Below, piece by piece: positions 51,513-63,500 of a stretch of DNA of 64,000 bases. Source of the DNA: Pycnopodia helianthoides. Lineage: Eukaryota > Echinodermata > Asteroidea > Forcipulatida > Asteriidae. Numbering within the stretch: position 1 is the first letter of the stretch; each line of letters begins with the position of its first letter. The notes under the pieces are model-generated. The model made no database searches and was not told the DNA's origin. It saw only the letters and a program-made list of their open reading frames with translations. The stretch is taken from NCBI GenBank assembly GCA_032158295.1, contig CM063246.1:7617589-7681588 (forward strand), given 5' to 3'. The translations under genes and the position numbers were made by a program.

Positions 51513-54500
51513 GTATGTATAGTTTAAAGGGTAGCGATTGTTCTGACACAATTTTCTAAAATGTTTACGTAATTTTAATGATAAATGTTTCAAATTAAAA
51601 TAAATGCAAATGGTATTCTCTGTTGCATTGGAAAATGTGCTGCATCTTTTTCGTGATAATAATATTGAGGCCATTCAAATATCTATTCCTCACATTTGCC
51701 CTTAGCTAGCTTTGTACACATTCTGTGTTTTTAATTTTACCATTGGTAATTGGATCAAGTGACCATGCATGGTCAGTGAAGCTTGGTCAAGTCTAGAAGT
51801 AGAAGTAGAATGGTTCAATGGTTTTGCAGGGTACAAAAAATACAACAGTCACTAGCCCTGCCATGCCTGCCCCTGGCCTAGGGCTAGGGCCTAGCCCTAG
51901 GCTAGCTAGCCCACCTTGTTGGGCTGTTAAATGTTATGTTAAAATATATGGTTCTCTTTTAACATCGGTCTTATTATCAATTTAATAGTCGCCATTACAG
52001 CCCACCATCTTTACATGTCTAAACGCGAAGTTTTCAAAGTAAAGCAAGTCGTACCAGACGATTTAGGACTTTGTCTTGGGAAAGTCATTTGGACACCAAA
52101 CCGACATGGTGATCATGGAATCCTCCAAGGCGTTTGACACCGTACTGCACAAGCGTCTTCTTCATAAAATCAACAGCTATGGAATCACTGGTAAACACCT
52201 TCGGCTTCAATTGGATCTCCAATTTCCTCACTCAAAGAAAACAACGGGTTGTCATCAATGGCGAGTGCTCTGAATGGACTCACGTCAAATCTGGGGTGCC
52301 ACAAGGGACGGTGCTTGGCCCTCTACTCTTTTTCACTTTACATCAATGACTTGCCAGATAACATCAACTCCACCGTACGAATGTTTGAGGATGATTGTGT
52401 CATGTTTACGTTTAAGTTTACGTGGATAACTCGGCAGGATCCCTAAGTCAGGACGTTAAGCCAAGGGTGCTTAATTATTGGTGGAGTGCAGATCGGACAC
52501 AAAAGTGCTATCAGAAAAACAAAACTTAAGGAACTGAAGGTGCTGAAGACAGGACAACTGAAACTCAATTGGTGCTAGACATAGTGCAAGTAAAAACTGG
52601 GCTGCTGCTTATAGGCTTGATGCGACTCCTCCCCTGAAGGCCTCTAAGGTTGGGGCGGCCAACACCACAACTGGGAGCGAGTTCCAAAGTTTGACAGTTC
52701 TGGGGAAGAAGGAACTTCCATATAAGACTGAGTGCAGACTCTTCAAAGCTCCAGCTGGACCTTGACACTCTCTCCAAGTGGCAGGTCATGTGGTAGATGA
52801 GATTTAATGCTTCCAAATGCTTTGTCCTCCGCCTCTCAAATGCCAGATCAACCAAATAGTTCAGTTACACTCTAGGGGGCACAACACTACAAGAGACAAC
52901 ATCACATTTATACTTGGGTGTTGAGACAACCAATGACCTAAAATGGGGGAACCATATCCAATCCATCTCTGCAAAGGCAAACAGAGCCCTGGGTTTTAAT
53001 TAGACGCAACCTACACTGCTACCCTCAAGATCTCAAGTCCATCGCTTACCAGACCCTGGTCCGCCCACTTCTGGAGTACTCGTCAATCATTTGGTATCCC
53101 TACATACAGGAGCAAAAAGACAAACTTGAGAAAATAGAGAGAAGACCAACCCGCTTCATCTGCAGAGACTACAACCGTACAAGCAGCGTTACATCTATGC
53201 TTAAATCTCTCCAGTGGGATATCTTGGAAAGCAGACCGAGAGTGGCACGACTCTCAATGCTCCACAAAATCCACCATGGTCAGGCTGCCGTCCCGGCAGG
53301 GAAGTTCTTACAGCCGGTCACACGCCAATCCAGACACAATCACAGCAAGGCCTACCAACTGTTCTCCGCGAACAGAGACTGCTTCAAATACTCATATTTC
53401 CCCCAAAGAGTTCAAGACTGGAACCAGTAACCACCAGACATCATATCCATCACGGATATTAAGACTTTTAAAGGAGCCGTTATAACTCACCTGAGAAGCA
53501 ACTAAGAACTACACCGCGCACACCCACTCTTCTTGTTTGGCTCTAGTAAGAGCATTGAGAATATTGATCCAGATCCAGAAATTTCTCCCGCTTATATAAA
53601 CATCCCGTACTACTCAAACCTACTTCATATTATTCCTTACAATTGTGGAATTACTATGATACATACGACAGGGCTTAACAATTGATGACTTTGTCAAGAT
53701 GTGATGATTTGAAAATGGCAGGAAAAAAAAGTGAGAAGTCAGGGCTCTTGGCTGATCTGGCCGTGCGTGTGTATGGCAAGTCATGAATATGCAAACGTAA
53801 CGTCACGCAGTACCTTGGGCTTCTCATGATACCGCGTGACGTCGTCATGCATCTATGACTTGCCATACACACGCACGGACAGATCAGCTGGGCGCCCTGA
53901 CTTCTCACGATCAGCAGGCAGAGAATCATAAATAAGATGGCGGCCCCCATTCACGACGAACTTGGATGTAATTTTTGTACACACTTTTTTTTTGCCAGAG
54001 TAGCATGGTTACACTTCTTTCATTATTTTATATTATGTTCTCCAATTTTTAGCCAGACAAGCCAAACTTGAAACGAAGGAGAGGAATTGAAGATGATAAC
54101 CATGAGCAGGGCGATGACGGGATCAAGGCCTCTCTTCCCAGCAAGATAAGAGGATGGCAAGGAAAGGCCGAGGCCGCGGTGCCAGAGGGAGGAATGACGG
54201 AGGAAGAGAGAGAAAAAATCCTCCAAATGGTAGAACAAGAACCAGAGGTATGATTATTAGAACCTCAACAAGTAGGGTTTTTAAACTTTGCATGGTGGGA
54301 ATACAATCAAGTGAGGTTTGGGGAGATGCCACTTGAATATTTAATTTATCAGCTGTGGTGATTCTGAGAAGCACCGTTTTTTTCTCAGAACCACCACAGC
54401 TCCTGAGGAGAATTGTTTACACGGTGTGCGCAAACCTCACTTGATTGAAGACCTCCAATGTTTAAAAGTTTTTTATTACATGTAATTCTAGGAGTAGGGT

Positions 54501-57500
54501 TTGCCTACAGGAAGAGGGGAGCATGTTATTGTTAAAAGTGCATATCAACATTTACACCATTATGGCAATGTACATAATGTGTACATGTACAGGTACATGT
54601 TACTGAAATGTCCGCTTGTCTTTGTTACATTAGCTAACGTGGAGCTCTAAGGTGCTCTGAAGTATTGAGTTGTCATATTTTTCCAATTGATGGAGTCCAC
54701 AGGAAGTTGAAACAAGTTATTGTGAGTCCTTAACCTCACACTAAAACATGGTCAACATGATTTTGTTGGTCTAAAAATGCAAGGTCAACCAAACTATGTG
54801 AAAAAGGACTTGTGACGGCAGTGGTGGCTAATATTTGATTTGGACCTGTAAGAACTCCAATGTTTGAGTTTGTTTTAATACATGGGTTTTGTAAGATTTT
54901 TGAAAAACCTGGTCAACAAACGTGGAATTCAAGTATAAGAGTCGCACTGCCTTCAAATCTCTCAAAATGTTGCTGTTTGGAATTTCTCCTTATCCTTTTC
55001 TAGAGTTGTTCATGCACTAAAACACCTAATTAGTGACGCCACGCCGTATAGGCTTCGCACTCTCGCAAGCTTTTTCGCTTGTGCTCACAGCTCAGGTGTT
55101 TTTTTTTTTCAACATCCCTGAAAATTGTAGACTGTTCTGTTGTGAAAGTACACAAAAAAACACACAATTTCAAGGGATATTGTATGTGAATCATCATACT
55201 CTACTTTTAAAATATCATATTCATTTCGAAACAAACACTTTTATAACTCAAAAGTGTCCAATCCGAAGGCAACATGCCCGAAAGAAACTACTTCTAAGGC
55301 AATTTTTTACAAGTTTTTTTAAGTGGTGGTTGAAGCTTTGCATGGTGTGGAATTAAGAGGTAAAGTTATAAATAAATAAATAAATGGTAAACTTGCGGGT
55401 ATAAACATGTAATATGAACTCATTTGTGGGAGTGTTGGCTCTGAAAAGAGCCGGTTTGGTTTACTATTTATTTATTTATTTATAATTTAGTTACCTCTTA
55501 AGTTTTTTTAATTTGAAAAGGCGGTCACTTTTTACTTAAATGCATTATGATTTGTTTTAGTATTTTGTATAAATTGATTTATATACACCAGTAACCAATA
55601 GATTGTTCTCCTTCTTCTCATCAGATGCCAAGCCTGGACGATACCAGTTTGAGGAAGCTGATTCTGTCCTTTGAGAAGAAGGTCTACAGGAACCAAGAGA
55701 TGAGAATTAAATATCCAGATAACCCAGAGAAGTAATTGAAAGTTTTTGAAAATTGCTTTATTTTAAGGGTGATGAAATGTGCGGATAGGAGATGTTTGTC
55801 AAGAGCAGAAGTGATTTCCATCTCAAAGGAGTCTTGTGTGGCGTGTCGTGGCCGAGCGGTCTAGCACCCCGGACTCAAGCTCTGGTGTTTCTGATTGCAG
55901 CAGAGTGTGGGTTCGAGTCCCGGTCGTGACACTTGTGTCCTTAAAAGCAAGACACTTAAGGGAGCATGGATAAATTATGTCACGGGAACGGCTGCGTTCC
56001 ATCGCATGACAACTCCAACAAAAGAAATTCAACCCAGTGGAACGCGTTCTCCTGCAACCGCCGGTCTTGAGGGAGACTCGCTGTATAACAAAGGAACAAT
56101 GGTTTTGGCCAAATGCCATTGTGCAGTTATAATCGGCTTACTAGGTAGATAAACCCTAGGGTTTTTTCCCGCTACAATTAAAGTCTACTAATCCTTCACT
56201 CCTTTGTAGGCTACTTACGAGCTGCCTTGTCCACGTAATCCGAACAATAAAAGGCACCAACAATAGAGTTCGATAATGAGGGCACCTACAAATCACTGGA
56301 GCGCTTAATCCATCTTGGGACAGCTGTGTGACAATTTCGGAACGACCGCGTTCTGGAACGAGTCTGCACGCGACCGCGTTCTTAATTTATCCATGGTCCC
56401 TAACCATTATTGCTGCGTCCTTCGGATGGGACTTAAAGCCGTAGGTCCCGTGTGTTGTGTAATGCACATAAAAGAACCCAGTACTCTTGTCACTGAGAGA
56501 AGGGTTTCATCCCAGTGTTTTCTTATATGCTTGGCGTTAGATTTCATCACAGCACCTTATAAACCATTACATGGTGCCATAAAATGGGTCTCATATTTCA
56601 AACACAGCTCCGCATTCCTTGTAGAAATAAAATAATGAGCGCTTTGAGACGCCCTCGGGTGTGATAAAGCGCTATATAAGAACTGCGCATTATTATTACA
56701 TTTGTCCAGTAATACTCGATGCTTTCCCAAGTCTTGTAACATGTGTAATGTCAAGTCTTTGGGTAATATTGTTCTGTTTTGTGATTCTTAAATTCTCTAA
56801 TTCAACTGAGTCTTAAAGGAACATTACAGAATTGGTTTTTGCTAACAAAACATTTGCTGGCAGTGTAAGCACTGTATGTAATCCACCATATACATAAACT
56901 GACAAACCTGTAGAAGATTGAGATCGATCGGCCATCTGGGTCACGAGAAAATAGTGCAAAACCGATTGCAAATTTGCATGTGTTATACAATGCATGAATA
57001 AAACGCTCATGAGCGATAAACTCCAATCGGAAATTAGTTTGATTTATTTCTCATCAAATATGGCGTTTCAGCCAGAAATATTTGTAGGGATGTTTTCTAC
57101 TATCATCATCATTAGACCGTTTAAGTTTTATGTAAATCTGTGATCTTAAAGAAAATTTTACTTACCACTTCTGTAACGTTCCTTTAATGCATCTTTTTGT
57201 GTATTTTATCGTTGTATAGGGATAATTATTATTGTAGTACCAATGTTTTTATGTGTTTTTTTAATGTATTTTGATCTATCATTGTTTTAATTGATTACCA
57301 GTATTTGTAATAATTATGTAAAGTGCATTGAGATTATTTGTTGATGTAATGTGCTATATAAGAATTAAATGTTATTATTAATGTATACAAAAAAATCTGC
57401 TGGTTTGAATCAAACCAAAGACCTTCAGCATTCCTTTGTGAAGACAGCCTTCAATTGGCATCGGTTCAAATAATTATGACGACTGTGTACAGAAATGGAC

Positions 57501-60500
57501 TTGAGGTTCTTGTTCACTGGTAGAAAAGGCAAAGAGTTATGTGTTTTTCAATGTTGCATCTTATCACTATAAAGATTTATGGAATCGGAAGTGGATCTGA
57601 ACGACACAGTGCAGGAGCTTCACGTCATAGCAACCAATCCAGACATGTACCACCACCTGGTGGAGCTGAACGCGATCAAGTCTCTCCTGCAGCTGGTCAC
57701 CCATGAGAACACCGACATTTCCATCGCAGTCATTGATCTTCTCCATGAGCTGACGGATGTCGACACCCTGAACGAGAGTGAAGACAGCGCTGGCGCCCTC
57801 GTTGATGCATTGGTGAGAGACATTTTATCCCTCTGTTGCCTCACTTCCATATTTTACCCTCGTAAAGTTAACCGATAAGTTTGGCAAAGCATGTTTTGTT
57901 TGTGTGGCCATGCAAAGTCAACGATTGCAGGGCTCAAACTTCAAGAAAATCTTCAAGAAATCCACTAGGCTTGTTGCGAAGAACTTTCACCAAACCAGAA
58001 ATGTTTGTGGTGTGTTGTGGCTGAGCGGTTAAGAGCATCAGACTCAAGCTCTGGTGTTTCTGATCAGCAGAGTGTGGGTTCGAGTCCCGGTCGTGGCACT
58101 TGTGTCCTTGAGCAAGATACTTCACCATATTTTTGCTTTGTTCTTTGGATGGGACATTAAGCCGTAGGTCCTGTGTACTAGGGTTGGTAGTGCTAGTAAA
58201 AGAACCCAGAACACTTACCGTGGAAGAGTAGGGGTTAACCCGGTATTTCTGGTTCACATAGCAAGCACCCTTGTTTACAGGTTTCCTCAGACTTGTAAGC
58301 TACAGTGATTAAGTTCACTGGGTCCTTGGGTTTATTACCCAAAAAATATTATATTCCAGGGCCAAATTTCACAGTGCTGCTTAAGCACAAAAAGTAGCTA
58401 AGCACAACAAAATTATGCTTATCAGAATTAGGTGACCAGCCAAACTGCCATGCCACATGTACAATTTGTGACTGGTATCCTGCTCATTTCTGCTTAGCAG
58501 AAAATTGTTAAGCAATTTTTTTTTCTGCTTTTACAGCTCTATGAAATTGGACCCTGGTAAATAACTGACTATTAATTATTGTTACTATGATCTGTTTGAT
58601 GTAGCTGGATGAACAGATCGTTGCCACACTAGTGCAGAACATGGAGAGATTAGACGAAGGAGTCAAAGAGGAATCTGAAGGCATCCATAATACTCTAGGT
58701 GAGTTACTAATGAAACATAAGAGAATTCCTGCTTAGCCATTAGATGGATTGCATTACGCGTCATTGACCACCATCGTTTGATGTAAAACGATGGAAAAGT
58801 GCACGCGTGTACGCGCTACGCACGACTCTCAGCCAATGATGGGTCTTCACGCGTGCACAATTCATCAAAGATGGTGGTCAATGACGCGTAGTACAGTCCA
58901 TCTATAGAGAATTTGCACACATTGCTACAGTATCTTTTCCATTCCCTCGACTATTAGAATGTGTAATGTTTAGTCTTAAATTTATAATTTGTTACTATTC
59001 CTATTGGATTTTTCTTCCTAACTACTGCTTTATTTTGTTATTAGTGTTTTTTTACGGTTCCTAACTAGCATTTTAATGTTTTTATTTTCCCTTCATTTTA
59101 ACTATTAATTGTAAAATGTTTCTTGAAACAAAAACAGGTTACCAGCGAAAACTTTGTGTAATATTTCTTGTGTGTGACTGGTTCACCGTAAATTATAAGT
59201 CTACCTTAGGAGCTATCTTATAAAATTGAGGTCAGGTGACAAATTTTCAAAGTTTTGACTCCTTGCACCGACGTCACATGCGGCTACTGTTTGCCACGTT
59301 GACTGTTTTGGGGAGTCAGATGGCATGCACTGTTTAGTGTAAGCGTGTAAAATGCACACTACACTGCACAACCACTGCGGAATCCAACACACGGTTGTTG
59401 TGATGATGAGGTCCCGTTGAATTGGGTCAAATTAAAAAACTCAACGACTTCAAAATTCAGCTGCTTGACTAGTCACATGCACTCGCCCACCTGATCATAC
59501 AACTCTCATCCTACAGAACCTTCATTGGCTACCTGTTCAGGCTAGAATTAAGTGTAAAATTCTCCTCCTTACTTTTCGTTACTTACAAGGCACAGCCCCG
59601 GTTTATCTCCAATGCCCAGTTCACATTATATATTCCTTCCAGAAATTTACGTTCCAAATCAAAGTCCCTTCTTGTCAATTCCACTCCCGTTACGAAACCG
59701 TATGGTGCTCGCTCATTCCAAGTTGCTGCAGCTGAACTGTGGAATGGCATACCCCAGTTGGTTGAGCAATTCAAAAATCACCTTAACCCTCTTGCTGTCT
59801 GACCATTCAATACCATTCACTGTGGTTTTGAATGATAGATAAGCTATGCCAGCCTGCAATATGATACCATGAGGGAATGCATGTACACAGTACACAGTTA
59901 GTTCTGTGCACAGTTGTGCCACCGTACACAACCTTGGCAGTCGAATGGTCTCAAATGGTTGGTCAACTCACTGGAAAATGTTGCCAAGAGTCACTGACAG
60001 TAGGAGGGTTAAAACTCATCTATTCACCGTTTATCGGTACAAACCGTTTGTATTTTATTTGTATCTTGCTGTTTTCTTTATTCCTCACAGTGATATGCAC
60101 TATACAAATACGGTTTATTATTATTATTATTAATAAGGTGTCTTTATTTTACTCGCAGGAATCGTTGAGAATATGACAGAGTTCCGTCCGGAGATGTGCG
60201 GGGAGGCAGCCCAGCAGGGCCTGATGCAGTGGCTGTTGAAGAGACTCAAACCCAAAGTGCAATTTGATGCCAATAAGCTTTACTGCAGTGAAATCCTTGC
60301 CATCATCCTGCAAGACACACAAGGCAAGTTGCAGTCAAACAAGTTCTGCTGTTAATTCTATATCTTCAAGAATTTAACAAAACCAGGCATGATATTCTTC
60401 CCACTTTTGTCTGATTTCCAACTTTTTGCACTCGGAAAAATCTGGAAAATTGTGATTAAATAGCCTCAAAAGTCTATTAAAGCCTTACCCCATGTGTACA

Positions 60501-63500
60501 TATAGGTCAGCCCTTGTACCCAATGAAAATGTTCCTACTATTTCCATGAATCAAATATGCCTGCAAATTACAACATTGCCACTTAATAAAAACTTGTTAT
60601 TGAATTTGAATTGTCAATAGACCCTTCCCATGAAATATGCAAATTGAACATCACATGTGCGCACTCTCCCTACTGGGCCCAATTTCATGGCTCTGCTTAC
60701 CGCCGAATTCTGCGCTTTCGGTGACCATTCTCCGCTTACTTTTCAAGCGCCGAATTTCTGCGCTAGCTGTGTAAGCGTAGAATGCCTAGTAACGTGGAGT
60801 ACGCACGCGCACAAGCCGAAAATCCCCGCTAACCCGTGAAATACGCTTGACGTAAGCGCGGAATTCCCTGCTTCCGCAAGCGCCGATTCTTTGCTTACGG
60901 TAAGCAGAGCCATGAAATTGGGCCCTGGTTGGCAAAATGAGTGAACATCGCGCCTTTTTGTATGGGACTGACGGTGGCGTGACGCACGCGCGTTTGTGCG
61001 TCTGCCCAGTGCACAACTCCACGGCGTTTGCCAACCAGCAGTGTCTGTGCGCATGCGTGAATGTAGTTTACATGTTTCATGGATAGGGTCTATTATTAAA
61101 CCACCAGAGAAACTGACTGGGTAAATTTGTTATAATTTGGGGTTGAAAACAAAAACAAACTTGACTTCAGGTGAATTGGGCCAATGGGGTGATTCATCTT
61201 GAGGTGGTCAAAGCGACAGCATGTTTTGAACAGGTTCAAGTCCTGCTCCAGTCAATTTTGTCTTTGTTCAACCCCAAATGAATTTGAATTGGTTTGAAAA
61301 CTGTAGTTAATCAAATATCACTGTTCTTGTATTTGCATTGATTGATGTTCTTGTATTTGCATTGATAAATGTTCTTGTGAAGATTTTGGTAACATCTAAT
61401 ATTTCATTAATTGTTATTATTATTATTGTGTTTTTAAAATTGAGTTGTAGTCCTGCAAAGGAAAAAAGATGTGTCTCAACCCAGCCTGTTTTTTCTCAAG
61501 AGAAAAATGTGGACAACCCACAAGTCTGTCCAAAAAGTCTGAAGATTACTGTACCACTTTGGTTTTATTTTTTATGGAACCACCATCTTCTAACAATAGC
61601 TTCGGCCCTGGTTGTTCTGTCACAAACTAATTTTTCCTGTTCTGTACCAAACCCGATGCTTACACTCTTGTAAGGGCAAGGCCGTTTTTTTCCTTATTAA
61701 CCCTCTTGCTGTCTGACCATTCAATACCATTCACTGTGGTTTTGAATGATAGATAAACTATGCCAGCCTGCAATATGATACCGTGAGGGAATGCATGTAC
61801 ACAGTACACAGTTAGTTCTGTGCACAGGTTGTGCCACCGTACACAACCTTGGCAGTCGAATGGTTTCAAATGGTTGGTCAACTCACTGGAAAATGTTGCC
61901 AAGAGTCACTGAGAGTAGGAGGGTTAATTAAAGGACACCTCTGTGAGGGCAATCTAACTTTCTACCAGAACATATCAAAGGGCACCAAGGCAAATGACCA
62001 TAGGGCATGTACTTACCTCTGTAAACCTCAGTGAAGTATCAGGCCTGCTGTACACCTAGCATTGACCTATCTTTAACGGTTCACACAATCAGGAATTAGA
62101 TACAAGGACTATTTCTCAGTTTTTTACGGCGTCTGTCGAGGGCCTTTTTATTCTGTCATGAACTCCCAAAACTTTACAACAATCAAGGCAAGACTTACGG
62201 GACGCTTCCCCGGCAAGTGGGTTTCCCAATCGCACTTCAGGGGGCGGCCAGCGGAGGCTCCACCGCGGAGCCGAGGTGGCGCCCTCTGCTGGCCGATCGC
62301 ACCGCTATTACAGTATCAATTCTTATTTTTTGCTTTCTATTATTGGATTATCTTAGAAAACAGAGAGTTACTCGGTGAGCTGGAAGGTATAGACACACTC
62401 CTGCAACAACTTGCTGTAAGTAGCCACAAGGGGTCAATTTCATAGAGTTGCTTAAAGCACACAAAGCAAAGCACAAGGCAACTTTGCCCACCAGAATACA
62501 GTAACCAGCCAAAATACCATGTCATTTGTATCATTAATGACTGGTATCTTGCACATTTTTGCATTATTATGCAATGTTGTCTGTTTAAGCAGCTCTATGA
62601 AATTGGACCATGGTCTTTTCCCTCAATTGGTGCTCGATATGGGGCAGAGGGTAACCCCCCCCCCCTCCTATTGTGTCTTCATTGTGTGCTTGGAATCTCA
62701 GGAATTCTTTTGAGGATTTTAGGGGGGTAGTTCTATACAAGAGGAAAATAGTGTGTTATAGTATGGGAACATTAGGGGGGGGACCCTCCGGGCAGGCTAT
62801 ATTTTCCCTGTCTGACAACATTTTAGCTAGGTAGATGAGTAGACTTAACACAAGTCAAGGTACAACCAGCACAAGCATTACACATACATCTATGCACAAT
62901 GGATTTGATGTGTGCATTCAAATTAGACTTGTTTAATACTTATGGGCATAGGTCAAGGAAGAGTTTCTTGCAAGACTCAAAATTAACTGTTGACCCCCTT
63001 GCTCTGACGTCACATGCAGATACTGTCTGCTCACCGTCTGCCATTTTGGGAGTCAAATTGCATGTCAAGATATGGTGAGCATGTAAACAGGCGCGCACGT
63101 TGCCTAAAATGCACACTACACTGTGTAACACATGGGGAAACTGCATGACTCCCTAATGGCGCAACCTGGGCCAAATTTCTTAAAGCTACTTGAGCAAAAA
63201 ATATTGCTCAACAATTTTCTGCTAAGCAGAAATGAGCAGGATACCAGTCACAAATTGTACATGTGACATGGTAGTTTGGCAGGTAACTTTAATCTGGTAA
63301 GCATATTGTGCTTATGCAGCTCTATGAAACTGGGCCCTGGATTTGTTGTGGTGACGACGTCGGGTGAATTGGGTCAATGGTAGACTTTCATTTCCTGTAT
63401 TGCAAAAACCTATATCAGTGAGGCATTGATATTGGAGGAAAGAAAAGAGGGGACTACTAGAAGCAGCAAGGCGAGCTGCCTCACGTTCTGCCACTGGCAA

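Noticed and set aside
52077..53650. Functional reverse transcriptase gene
   Set aside because: Multiple stops and frameshifts plus an interruption; remnant LINE only.
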